From positions 5,309,501 to 5,373,500 of the forward strand of contig CM034411.1 in assembly GCA_019925095.2 (NCBI GenBank): a stretch of 64,000 bases of DNA, in the 5' to 3' direction. The notes below the pieces were generated by a model. The model had not been told where the DNA came from and ran no database searches. It saw nothing but the letters and a program-made list of their open reading frames with translations. Below are positions 34,425-46,017 of the stretch, in pieces (position 1 is the stretch's first letter; each line of letters starts with the position of its first letter). The position numbers and the translations under genes were made by a program. The DNA comes from Dendrolimus kikuchii. Taxonomy: Eukaryota; Arthropoda; Insecta; Lepidoptera; Lasiocampidae.

Positions 34425-34620
34425 TAACTTTTGGCCAGAACCGACTGGCAACCATTTACTATTTTATACACAGGAACAGTCGGTTAGGTTAGGTTATGTG
34501 TAGACCAAAGCGCACGAGCCAAGTGAGCGTGCCGCGGCAGCGGCCGGCGAGTGCCAGAACCGACTGTAACTATTTATTTTATACACACAAACAGTCGGTT
34601 AGGTTAGTTTATGTGTCAGT
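34425..34620. repeat. GC-rich foldback core, tandem copies
   Basis: The sequence 'agaaccgactggcaacc', 'atacacaggaacagtcgg', 'ttaggttaggttatgtg', 'gagcgtgccgcggcagcgg' is followed by a second partial unit. It belongs to the same family as the centre of 30491-32232 and as 28850-29320. Confidence 0.55.
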
Positions 34621-35809
34621 CCCATACAGTCCTGATGAGACATGGTCTCCTATCAACATGCTCATTTTCCCCTGAAATTTAGGCCATTTAGGCTTATTCT
34701 TACACACCTCACTTGCTTCTTTGACGTCGCGAATCTAATAAGTACATAACATTATAATAAAAGGATTCCAATAGGTATCTTTGTAAATGCCGTCAAATGG
34801 AGTAAAAAAAGTAAAATAGATCTTATTACAACTTTGCCTAAAGTATGTTGTTAAATGATATCGCCGAGGACTTTGACATAAGCCGCCTTCGCCGCGATCG
34901 GTGTTTTTGAGAATGTAAACAAACAGAATGAAAGCAACCTTATTACTCAATGAATAAAGTATATGTTCCTAAATGTTGCTGTTCCGTTCTATAGTAAAAG
35001 CCAACTGCCAAGCAAGAGAAAATTACAAAATTCTTCAAACCATTGCCTAAGCCTTAAGATAATATTAATCAAAATGTTCAAAAACTTCAATTAAATTGAT
35101 TTTTTATATACCTACTCTTTTTTTTGTCACCTAGGAACGTATAATACCATATAAATTACCATTATATATTCACGGTTTCTGTATTCGCGGCATATTTATG
35201 GAACATAAACCCCGCGAATAAAGAGCTTTTACTGTATATTAAAAAATATTTTTTTAACAATAAATGCTACTAAAATCTATAAAGCCTTTAAGGCAGATGG
35301 AAGAAACTGCAGGCCCCGGCTGTTGATGACAAAGTAAACTGAATTTGAAAAAGGACACTCACTTGGATGACTTAGGTTCACTACACACACAACTATTTGC
35401 ATTGCGTATTGGAAAGTGGTGTCCTCAAGAGATAAAATGACTAAATTTGTAATTACGATTAATTCGGACAGATGTCACTACTATAAATTAAATCTAAAAT
35501 AATTATCTACATTTGCTCATAAATAGTGTTAATTATTAAACATAAATAAAATAAGGCAGTTTAACAATACTTAAAATTATGAAACTGAACTTTTTGATTA
35601 TAGCAGAAATGTCTACAGCGTAAATTTATGTCAGATGCCGGAAGCGGCACAATTGCAGAAATGTCACTGTGGTCTTGTTTTGTGGTCTTTGTGTTGTTAT
35701 TGTTGTCGTCTGTTGTTATTTTTATTAAATTCTCTTATTTATTACGTTTCTGTACGTAGTTCTTATTCAGTTGTTTTACCGTTGTGTGTTAAATTTAATT
35801 TGATTTGAA
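34621..35809. other. Intergenic, upstream of THAP module 6
   Basis: No exon or transposon was recognised. The last 200 bases ('cttgttttgtggtctttgtg' and following) are presumably the promoter and 5' UTR of module 6. Confidence 0.35.
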
Positions 35810-38800
35810 ATGGATCAACGCAAACAAAATTGTATTTTCAAGTGTCCTATTTCTGGTAAGTTAAATTGATCTTTCATATTTAGTTACTATTTTTTGAATA
35901 ATGAGTTAAAATGTCGGCAACCGTGCCGTACTTTGAGGTTCATTTAACTAGATAAATAAATTTATAACCTGATTTTAAAAGGTATCAACAAAGGTAAAGA
36001 ATGTTACTTTAAAGTAAAATAAGTAAACAGGTTATCCCAGAAGTTCATAGCAGTTCTGATGGTAAGTAATACTAAACAGTTAATGGTCTATTTTACGAAA
36101 GAACCGTGCAATAATATTTATGAAACAGTTAATGTAGTCTGTCAATATATTGTTAATAGTCCCAACTTTATCAAGAAAAAACATGTTGTCTTATATTATA
36201 TTATATATAGAATTATTCAAAACATATAAAAATGTATGTCCTATTGGTATCATGTACACTTTATGGGCCTTATAATTTTCATTGAAAGTTTCATATTTTT
36301 CAAGCTTAGCAGTTTTCTATGTAATTTTATCAAAATTGGTTCAGGTCTAACGGTCAAGTCAACTCACTTTGGCTATTATGTATTATTGAAAAATATAAAG
36401 TTAAAAGGTATTGATTGGCCTGCCTGCCCTTAAAATATAAAAATCAAGAATCCGATTGCAGCGCCATGTACCAGGTCCAAAGAAATACAAAAACTTCATC
36501 AAAATCAGTGCAGCGGCTTAGGAGCAGTTTAGTGACATCACACAAACAGAAGAATTTTATATATAAAGATAGATTTTTAAGTCAGGAACCCTCTTGGGCA
36601 TCCTCAGAACACTTACCAAAGATTCATCATCATCTTATTAATGGCTTAATAACACATAGAGGACAAACATTGATTTTTCATGTATAAAGATTAGTATGTA
36701 TTGGTTAGTACTAGGCATTCTTGCATGATAGTATCTTAAAAGTGATAACTTGACAAACTTATAATAAGTTCGGTTTTTAAACCAATTAGTTTTATTTCAG
36801 GTATTACCTTGCATCGTTTTCCCAACCCTAAAAAATATCCAGAGACGTTTGCCGATTGGCTTAGGGTTGTTGGAAATGTTTTAAAAGAAAAGGATACACA
36901 AAGGATTTATGCAAACAAAAGAATTTGTGGCCATCATTTTTTGCCAGAACATAGAACAACAGGGCATAGGTTAATCAAAGGTGCTAAACCTACTTTACAT
37001 TTAAATGGTAAATTCCTTTTTGATAAATAATCAATATATTCATCACAGTACAATCTTTTAATTAAGCATGTGAAATAACATTGGTAGTTGTAACTTTTAA
37101 CTAAACTAAGTAACTTTTAATAATTTAATGGTATATGGAAATATCTGAAATAAATATATTATTACTTATTTTCAAGTTCAAAAGATTTTATTCAAACTAA
37201 GTTCCACTGGAGAATATTTTTGGAAGGTCATATATATATTATATAAATGACCTTAAAAAAAATCTCTCTTTCTCTCTCTGGGTGTGTGCGTGTGTGTATG
37301 TCTGTGTATATGTATGTATGTGTATATGTATGTATGTATATATGTATGTATGTATATATGTATGTATATATATGCATGTGTATATATATGCATGTGTATG
37401 TCTGTATGTATATATATATATATATATATACAGGCGAGTTTTGAAGTGGGCCTTCATGGCCAAATCTTAAACTATAGGAAATAGCGAAAAACACTAAAAA
37501 GAATCTGGAGACCGATTTTGACGAAAACTAGTGGCATCATAAAATTTTTGAAAATCAATCAAAATCACGTACTGTATTATTATACCAAATCATAGTGTAG
37601 CTTGTAAAGATGAATTTCTGTGAAAGAATGTCAAACGGCAAAGCAGGGGAAAGGCTGACTTTTGAACAAAATTTCCCTTGGTTTGCCATGTGACATTTCA
37701 TGGCAGAAATTGATCCTTACAAACTACACTTTGACTTAGTATAATAGAGGTGTGTTTATTTTTCTAAAATCTAATTAAACCATTTTCGCTATTTAGCATA
37801 GTCTAAGTTTTGGCGTTGAAGGCCCACTGGAAACATTTACCCTGTATGTATATGTTTACTTAACTGTCTAAGCAAGTATAAAAATGTCATGCTTAATGCG
37901 TTGTATTTATAATCCATAATTATTCTCAAAATCATGAAGAAATGTAAACCATTCATAGACGAAATACAGACAAAGAATTTTTTTTTTTTGTTAACAATAC
38001 CACTTGTTTAAACTGTAGCAATACAATAATCTTATATACATATAAATACTTATATAATTATTATAATATTAAATATTCAATCTTATAAACTTCAATGTAT
38101 ACAACCCTGCCTCTTGTTTTCCCACTGTCCCTAGACTCATAGGTTGGTTGCATTGTTGGAAGAAAACCCTTTTTTAGGGTAAAGCTCGCCTTCGTTCATC
38201 ATCACTATTTTGTGTACAATAAAGAATACTAGTCGCCCAGTTGTCGGAATTCGACCATAATTATAAGTTTGTTGTCAAAGACTATACTTCTATGATCACA
38301 GATTTCGCCAAGGCTGTACTGTTAATTTGACTTTAACAATAAACAAAAGAGTATATATGCGTGTGTGTGTCAAATACATGGTAGTGTGTGTAATTTTTTT
38401 TATTGGTTTAATGTATTTTTTATGAATAATTTTTAAAAAATATTAGCATTTTGGCACTCCTCTATATAAAACTATTAAGTGTGCGAAATTTCATTCTCCT
38501 ATGATCGCGCAATTTTCGTAAAAAGGGGTACAAACAGTTTGCTTCACGTATTAATATAATCATAATTTACGTGTACTAGCAGAAGGTGATGTCAGGAGCC
38601 TTAAAAACAGACGAACTTGCATGACAAGAGTTATGAATGTCAAAGAGGCAAGTGAGGTGTGTAAGAATAAGCCTAAATGGCACTCTGTTGTTCGTGCCTA
38701 CCCCGCAAGGGAACTGGCGTGAAGTTATGTATGTATGTATGTATGTATAATTTATAAATTAATTCCACTTGCTAATATTACTATATCATACATATTGTTA

Positions 38801-39286
38801 GAATGTGCATTCTGAACTAAAATGAAAACTTATGCTGCCACTAGAGTTAGCATTCCTTATTTATTCATAGAGTTCTAGAAACTATCAAGAGCTTCCAAAC
38901 TACTTTAGTTTTCTGCAAGAAACATTTCAATTCTTTAAATATGTTTCCAGTTTCCCACCCCATTGCCAAAAAATGTTATATAGTCAAATCCATAATTGAA
39001 ATCGGTCAGTAAAACTAAGACACCATTCCTATTTGCGAATTGTAGTTGGCGTTAAATTTCATTTAGAAAAGGTAAAAAATTGAGGTGTACGAACTCACCC
39101 TACTAACAGATTTGCCCGCCTTGACTATAATACACTCTAAATTTCATAACGCAATATATAAGTTACCAAACTTTTTGAACTCTACAGGTGTATTAAAATC
39201 TATGATTACAATAACTGAAGCAGAGCACAATTATTGCTTCAGAGTGATGCCACCAAATCTGCCTGCAACATCTTCAACACCTATAG
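35810..39286 (+). CDS. THAP-domain protein with EHNY motif (module 6)
   Basis: The exons are 35810-35855, 36801-37007 and 39188-39286, all joined in phase 1. The finger has C8-x3-C12, [15 protein letters not shown], then RICGHHF (C-x2-H) and GAKPTLHL at the AVP position. Exon 3 encodes AEHNYC, an [DE]-H-x-Y HCF-1-type motif, then a proline- and threonine-rich stretch. The very short first exon (15 codons) splitting the domain just after the CxxxC pair is shared with modules 7, 8 and 9, which suggests common descent. Intron 2 contains a TG/TA microsatellite and an RTE fragment. The model ends at a phase-1 donor (ATA G|GTAACT), and the terminal exon was not found. Confidence 0.83.
37240..37432. 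repeat. TG/TA/TATG microsatellite
   Basis: About 190 bases of alternating tgtg, tatg and tata units. Long ORFs in five frames over it come from the low-complexity repeat and are not genes. Confidence 0.9.
38571..38748 (+). mobile_element. RTE-clade LINE 3' fragment (family B)
   Basis: The C-terminal coding end (block order 'gtactagcagaaggtgatgt', 'atgacaagagttatgaatgt', 'ccccgcaagggaactgg') is followed by a (tatg)n tail. It is bounded by a probable 8-bp duplication (ataattta). Other copies lie at 40596-40810, 58280-58655 and 60431-60664. Confidence 0.8.
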
Positions 39287-39424
39287 GTAACTTCCAGTTT
39301 ATTGCATACTAGGCATTTTCACGCGATTGGATATCTAATAGGTGTAAAATTAAAAAAAACCAAAATATTAGTTAGCATAAATCAGCAATAATAAGAGCCC
39401 ATAAATATGCCTTGGCTCGATCCT

Positions 39425-39615
39425 CCCATTTATAGGGGATCGCACAGTACCCTCACGATGTTGTCCTTCACCGTTAGCACGTGATTATTGTAATAATATG
39501 CACATTAGGTCAGAAAACTGCCTAATTGGTGCATGCGTTCCGGCCAGGATTCTAACCCGCATTCTTCGATTTTGCAATGCGAGGGAGCTAACCACAATGC
39601 TACCACAGCTTTTTT
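39425..39615 (-). mobile_element. tRNA-derived SINE, minus strand, copy 2
   Basis: On the minus strand an A-box-like region (ggtagcattgtggttagct) and a B-box-like region (gggttagaatcct) head the repeat. The body 'gtgcatattattacaat' and 'cggtgaaggacaacatcg' matches 5140-5350. Confidence 0.6.
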
Positions 39616-39929
39616 TAAGCAATAGCCAAGCCATTTAAAAACTAATGTATTTCTGTAGTGAACATTTACATGAACTATTTACTCATTTTCACTAGAGGCG
39701 CCACTTTCCATACATGCACGAAATTGTTCATTTGGTTCAGTGTTATACTGAATTCTTGTTATTTTGTTGCATGCCACAGAATAATGAATATTTTATCAGA
39801 GGAGAAAATAAATAAAATTTAGCAAAATGATTTGCAATTCGGTTCTCTTATTTATTTATGTATAATATTATAAAAGTCTTTCTTTTCATCTGTGTCTTGT
39901 TTTTTACATCTTTTGTGCTCGTCTGTTAG

Positions 39930-40215
39930 TACGAGGTTCACGTAAAAACTGCTGGGCTAATTTCGATACGGTTTTTACTGATAGACAGCAAATTGCCGGA
40001 CATAAAATCTAGAGTACTTCGTATCCCGGGAGCGGTTTCAAGTTGCTAAGGCACATAAAAATTACGTTATTTTCCCCGCCACAGATAAAACAATCCAGAG
40101 GTTGTTCGTTATGAGACCCGATTTGTGCCTATAGTAATAACAAAAAAATATGTGTGCAGTTCACAAACTACTATAGATACTACGTATGTGCAGTTCACAC
40201 GCAGTAGAAATGAAA
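39930..40215. repeat. Dispersed repeat fragments
   Basis: Bases 39945-40010 match 10183-10250. Bases 40150-40185 are the reverse complement of the 'tacgtagtatc...atagtagtttgtg' motif of 11100-11345. No coding content. Confidence 0.4.
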
Positions 40216-40595
40216 GTGTGACAAGAGGTGGGAGGGATTCTGAGTTTCGTGACGTCACATTTCATATATTATATCGTTAATATATAAGCTTTAAAACACG
40301 AACTGAAATATTAACAAAACATTTCCAATTCTATCTGTACGAATAGTGTTATAATGATTAAATATACTCTATTCTATCTCATTCTCTCGCAAGCTTTTAG
40401 TCCTACAGATTTATGTGTTATCTCTTTTTAGTGTCGCTTTTTCGTTTCATCGAGTTTCAAATCCCAACTAATAAAAAAAGTTTCACTTCAAAAACCCCGA
40501 TTTGAGACAGGAATATTTATAGAACGTTACTTCGAATGAAATAACAAAATTAAAAGCCAGTAACAATTTAATTGATAATATATATATATACTACT

Positions 40596-40763
40596 ATTGA
40601 TCGTGTACTAGCAGAAGGTGATGTCAGGAGCCTTAAGAACAGACGAGTGTGCATGACAAGAGTTATGAATGTCAAAGAGGCAAGTGAGGTGTGTAAGAAT
40701 AAGCCTAAATGGCACTGTTGTTCGTGCCTACCCCGCAAGGGAACTGGCGTGAAGTTATGTATG

Positions 40764-40812
<49 letters not shown>
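40596..40812 (+). mobile_element. RTE-clade LINE 3' fragment (family B), copy 2
   Basis: Same coding end as 38571-38748, with a 2-base deletion that breaks the frame before the final [12 protein letters not shown] residues. The (tatg)n tail grades into a (TA)n run to 40812. Confidence 0.8.
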
Positions 40813-40814
<2 letters not shown>

Positions 40815-41332
40815 TTTTTCGTTGATAATATTTTTCTGGTGCATTAAATAATGTTATAAAACATATTTCAGTTATTATTTTTTTTCAAATACCGAAATAC
40901 CTAACATGATTTTTTTATTAATTCTTTTATGTTTTATTAATATAAGACGAAGTGCAAAAAACAGTTCTAAGGCATCTTATTTTTAATTTTAGTGTCGTCA
41001 CCAAAGGGTTGTTGCAGTTCGGTTCGATCGTTGTATTTTGGTTGTATTAAAAGCAAGAATGATTGAATAAATACATTTTATACGGGTGAAATCATAAAAC
41101 TCAGAATATTGCTTCTGGTGCGTAATAATTAAATGCATGTGGTACGCGAAAGGGATGTGAGAAAACTTTTGCGCTCCATAACATCGATTTGTGTGACACA
41201 AAAAGTAGGTAATTAAAAGAAATCAAACAATTACAGTCCTATAAAGTTAAATAGATTTCTCGTGATAATCAGTTAACTCTAACGATTTGGAGGTTTTAAT
41301 CCCTATGTTTTTAATCAGAACTCATAGATAAC

Positions 41333-41656
41333 TGGAGTTTTTGGCGGGAACTGAAAGGAGCTGTTGTGCTGTGCAGTTTTATTTTCTAAAAATGTGTAAA
41401 ATTACTCTAAAATGAACAATAGTTGTAGGATATTGATAGTTTTTGAGTAGTAATTATGTGTTTTCTGAGAAATGTGAACTGTATAGTCAAATATGGCCTT
41501 TGAGTTGTCACAAGAACTCCGTTGAACGGCACCAGTTGATAACCTACAGTTCAGCTGTGCTACACATAGACTTAAGAAAATGAAGAAACTATATTGTAAA
41601 CTAAGATCTGGCTTAAAGGCCTAGCTGCCAAGCCATAAACCTAAATAAATAAATAA
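41333..41656 (+). mobile_element. SINE-like retroposon, (TAAA)n tail, copy 3
   Basis: The 324-bp unit from tggagtttttggcgggaact to 'aaacctaaataaataaataa' has a perfect 11-bp duplication, tcatagataac (41322-41332 and 41657-41667). Together with 16834-17165 this defines the complete element. No ORF. Confidence 0.85.
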
Positions 41657-41957
41657 TCATAGATAACACGAACTTCAAACTGTCAAGTTGTCAAGTCGGG
41701 CTTTTTAATTTGTGTTTATTCTATGAAGTAAGAAGTTAAGAACTTATGTTCTAACTTCGTGATCTGTGGCATAATAGTCTCCTATATAAATTAATATAAG
41801 AATGAGCCAGTTGCTAATAAATGTAAAAAGTGAAGTGAAATTAATATAGTATTATTTATGTTTATGTACTTAGTTAATAATGCGTTAAATTAACTCAGTT
41901 AATGAGTATTCACCTCATAATTTCTCGTTCTCCTCCGTTTTGTTTGTAAGATAAAAA

Positions 41958-42414
41958 ATGCCTAAAAAAGAATATCGAAAATGCTATTTTGGATGTGTTA
42001 TCGACGGTAAGTTATATATATACACTGAGATACAATATGATATACAAACTGAGAATTCATCTATTTCAATATCGAAGCTAGCATAATAAATTATTACGTT
42101 TATTGTTATAACCATAGTCGTGTTATAAAATGTTACATTTTTCCGCATTTATATCAAGTTGCTTTTCGATAGTCTTTTAATTTTATGCTAAAGTGTAATT
42201 ACCTATATTTCAGGGCCGTTACATAGTTTTCCTAAACGAATATCGAACGTGGAAAGATTTACGAGTTGGAAAGAGGTTTTAAGATCAGATACGAAAAATT
42301 GCAGCGATCAATATCTATACAACCAAGTAAGACTGTGCTACAGACATTTTGAGGACTTCTATCGCTCCCCCAATAGACAGATTACGAGAAATGCTATTCC
42401 CACCTTGAACCTCA
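41958..42414 (+). CDS. THAP-domain protein, first two exons (module 7)
   Basis: Exon 1 is 41958-42006 and exon 2 is 42214-42414, joined in phase 1 (ATC GAC G|GTAAGT ... TTTCAG|GG CCG). The finger has C9-x3-C13, LHSFPKR, SWKEVLR, VRLCYRHF (C-x2-H) and NAIPTLNL. It is the tandem twin of module 8 (46018). Both share the exon layout, intron ends, the 5' flank 'tcctccgttttgttt' and much of the downstream intron text. It ends at a phase-1 donor (CTC A|GTAAGT). The following 500 bases hold an inverted-repeat element absent from the twin. The terminal exon is unknown, and the one proposed for module 8 is also in phase. Confidence 0.82.
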
Positions 42415-42504
42415 GTAAGTACTTGAATTTTTTCAGAATTTTTCAATTTAGAAGTTCAAAAGGTGGGACACAAACTTAGTTTTTGGTAATTCTATAGATG
42501 TTTG

Positions 42505-43010
42505 ATGCATGAATTAGTAGCGGGTTGGTGGAATGGAGAGGGAGGGGAGGGATACTTACCCCTACTACAACCCCTATGGTCTGTATTTCTTGAAATAATA
42601 TTTTTGTTGATAATCATAACCTCACTTATTCTTTCACTAATATTGCAGTTGAATCATAGGTCCAAAGTTCAACAATCTTTTCAAAATTTAAAAGAAAGCC
42701 AGTAATCAGCAGAAAAAAAAACAATGTAAGTAAAAGTAACAAATGTTTCATAAGGCATCATAACTGTTTGTATATATAAAATAAATAGTAAATGGTTACC
42801 CGGTTGGTTCTGCCTAAAGCTAACCTAACTGAAATCGCTGTTCTAGTCACTGGTCGTGAACTTTCACCTCCTATCACAATAATATTAGTGAATAATAGAT
42901 GGGGTCCTGTTTACAAAAAATTAATATTTCAAGAACTCCTGATCATAGCGGTTGCAGAAAGGGTAAGTATACCTTTGCCTTACCCACTCTGCCCGCCCAC
43001 TATTTAAAAT
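42505..43010. mobile_element. Inverted-repeat element, about 500 bp
   Basis: Arms of about 110 bp: left 'gtagcgggttggtggaatgg', 'ggagggatacttacccctac', 'atttcttgaaataatatt'. The right arm (42895-43010) is the diverged reverse complement ('aatatttcaagaactcc', 'gggtaagtatacc', 'gcccgcccactattt'). Its inside carries 'cggttggttctgcctaaagc', close to the foldback core family. It is inserted in the THAP module 7 copy only. ORFs 42502-42705 and 42792-43007 are by-products. Confidence 0.6.
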
Positions 43011-44660
43011 TCATATTCAATATTTATGAGCAGCAACCTGATTTTTTGTCATAAAGTTTCACACAAGTAGGCGGTTCAAAGTTAGAAGACAATCTTATTA
43101 TCATAAATATTTTATCATTAGTTATAACTGATGACATAACTAGATGTAGAATAAATTTTGAGTAGCTTACCATACTTACAAGTATGGTAGTACTTATAAA
43201 CATGTTACTTATTCATTTCGTTTTCTATGTCTAATTCGCTTGCAGCACATTAACCTACACCTGCACCAGCACATTAACTTACACCTTCCTACTAAACATA
43301 TAATAATGTAAATACAGTAGTTCTTGAGTAAAATTGCTGTGGCGTAGACAGACAAACATGTTGTTTTAGCCAACGGACTATAGGACTAAAAAGTAGCAGA
43401 GACAATAATAGGGTAGGCAAGAGTATATAAACTTATAAACATGGGAGGGGTTCCAAAGATGTGACCAACATCTATTCAGCTATGCATATTAAAAATCTAG
43501 CAACGGATATTGCTTTTGGAATGGAGTTCCTTCCTTATCGCACATTATTTGGTGGACGGGGGTTAGATGAAAAGTATCTGCGTAAGAAAAAAATGCTGTC
43601 CAATATATATTATTATACAACTTCGAACTTTAATTAGGAACTAAAGTAATATCCATTAGTGTAAAATACACTGTTTTGAAAATAGACAGTTTTGTAATTG
43701 CCCTTATCGCTATATAATTTGTTTGATAGTCTCTGATGGCGTTTGATGCAGTCAATGGCTTAATGCTCTTCAATAGTCTTGATACTTCATTCCAACCAGA
43801 TGTCCCAAAGACACCTCATTAATTTTTTAAATGAATGTGTGTCCATTGTCTTACTAGATATTTATTGATGTGTTATACTTGCCAAAGCAAATAAAATATG
43901 ATACCACCTCATATAAGCTACATAAATAGTTTTGAAATGGCATGTTTAAAGTTCATAGCATTTTTTGTAAAAGTTTTTAGTTAAATTTCTTAGGAAAGCC
44001 ATTCAATACTATGAAATTATATATCTGTACTGTTTTTGTCTTTGGCTATGGTTCAAAAAACTTTAAATAAATATACCCCTCCATCTATATTATAACTCGG
44101 GGATGGTGAACCAAGGGCACACATGCCATCCTGGCAAGCCATCGATCACATAGTTCACTATGAAATATTATATTATGAATGAAAAAGAGTGAAACTATGC
44201 TATGGAGTGTTCAGGCAGGATGTGTAGGGCAAAAAGTGACATCTTACAATACTACTATTAGTTATTTCTTATCTAATCTGTAACAACACAAGTCATGCTA
44301 ATGTTAATTTAATTTGGATTACATGTATGACAAACTATTATGCATATATGCATTGTGAAATGAATTTTTTTTTATCAGTCAAAGTAATTTATTTGTTTGA
44401 AACATGCATATGTTTGCAAATTTTATGCTAGGTGATATACAAGTTACATGTTTTGCCTTTGACAGGCATACAATTTTTTTGTAGTTTTGGTTACAAGCCA
44501 CTTGTATAGTCCTTATGATAACAATATTTATATATATATATTATGATTATATTATTGACTAGGATATGCCCGCAACTTCGTCCATGCTTCACTTGCACCT
44601 AAATCGGCCGAGTAGTTTTTATGTGAATCCTGAACAAACAGACTAGAAATCTAAAAAAAA
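43011..44660. other. Intron or intergenic, part of a tandem duplication
   Basis: Bases 43443-43520 ('ggggttccaaagatgtgac', 'aaaatctagcaacgg') and 43830-43900 ('aatgtgtgtccattgtctta', 'acttgccaaagca') match 46545-46690 downstream of module 8. This marks the extent of the duplication. No exon recognised. Confidence 0.5.
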
Positions 44661-45090
44661 ATGCATTGTGTTCTCCATCCTTTATACAGAGCTGGAAAAG
44701 CTCAAATGCAATATTTTTTCTCTTGGCTCTTCCACAGAACTAATTGAGGTAATGTAAACCAAGTCTTTAATATGACCCCAGATATAAAAATCTAGTGGAG
44801 TTAAGTTGGGACTTCTTGCATGCCATAGTGTTCCTCCACAGCTCCCCATCCACCTGTTAGGGTAACTCGTCAAGCCACTGCCTAACACTAATGCGGTAAT
44901 GAGCGGGGCATCCGTCATGTTGAAACATCATATTATTTCTGGTTTCATCAGGTACATTAGCCAAAAGTTGCGGCAAGTCGTTTCTCTGAATTGACATTTG
45001 ACAGTTGAAAACCTGCTTATATGATATAAAGTCTAAATTATTTGAGTAGGTTTTAATGCCCCTTTTTTTGTAGCAAAATATAATATACAT
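44660..45090 (-). pseudogene. Tc1/mariner-superfamily transposase, C-terminal relic
   Basis: Two overlapping minus frames encode NMMFQHDGCPAHYRISVRQW then WLDEL, PNRWMGSCGGTLWHARSP, NLTPLDFYIWGHIKDLV and SSVEEPREKI. This is the second-D to third-acid part of a DDE transposase (HDG...SPNLTPLDF). There is one frameshift near 44870, the N-terminal half is missing and no terminal repeats were found. It is dead. Confidence 0.75.
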
Positions 45091-45214
45091 GAATATATCA
45101 CTATAAACAGATCATTATTTTTTTTCTATTTGTTTTAATTCAAAATATTACGTTTTTGGGATCAAACAAATGTAATATTTGTTTTGAGGTCCCTGGCAAC
45201 ATTCTTAACAAAAT

Positions 45215-45545
45215 TTAAGATGTGTGCATATTAAAAATCACGGCTAACAGACGCGGTGTGGCTCACAACGTATCTGATAAGGAATTCATTGAAGTGTGCA
45301 CATTATAAGTCATAAGTCGCGGACGTGACTGAGCGGACGTCCTAAAGTAATTTCGAGAGCGTCTTAAGGTTTGTTCATATTATAAGTGACGGCTGAGGGG
45401 CGTGGCTTACAACGTATCTGGATAAGGAAGGTGTTACACATTTTAAGTCGTGGGTCACGGAAGTGATCTTGAGAGACGTTCCAGCGTCCTAAAGCAATGG
45501 AGAGTGTTTTATGGTTCTGGTGTGCACATTGTTCGGACGCGTCCC
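45215..45545. repeat. Imperfect tandem repeat, about 150-bp units
   Basis: Two units share 'gtggctcacaacgtatctg' or 'gtggcttacaacgtatctgg', 'ataaggaa', 'cacattataagtc', 'gcggacgt', and 'cgtcctaaag'. Repeated 'gtgcacatt' and 'gcgg' words suggest the subterminal region of a non-autonomous DNA transposon, perhaps hAT-like. No ORF. Confidence 0.5.
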
Positions 45546-46017
45546 ATAATGTGTGGGCAGTTTTTTAATGTTGAATAAGTGTGGCGTTCCGGCTTTATTA
45601 GTTATTTTTACATGCTCTATAGATACGTGTCTGTCTGCGACAGGTCTTATACAGCTATTTTAAGACTGGCAACATTGCCATGTTCTTTCAGTACTCTCAC
45701 ACGCGACATGGACGCTAACTACGAAGTCTAATATTATTGTAACTCTTATAAATTATAATGTACCACTTGTACCAGGGTGACTTGAAGAATAGTAAAAGTC
45801 TGATCAAGAAAACAGTGTTCTTTATTCATCGCCCTTACACTCCGAAGCTACACGAAACCGCGGGCGACAAATCGCTAAAAGTTATTCAAGATTTGTCGAT
45901 GGCTCAACGCTAACCGCAGAGACGAGGAAGCCATTGAAGAAAAAAATATCTTCCTCCGTTTTGTTTATGGTGTGTGTTATTGTTTCGATTTTTCGAATAC
46001 TAATATACAAACAAAAA

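Noticed and set aside
37228..37494. Five ORFs over the TG/TA microsatellite
   Set aside because: Low-complexity translation of dinucleotide repeats.
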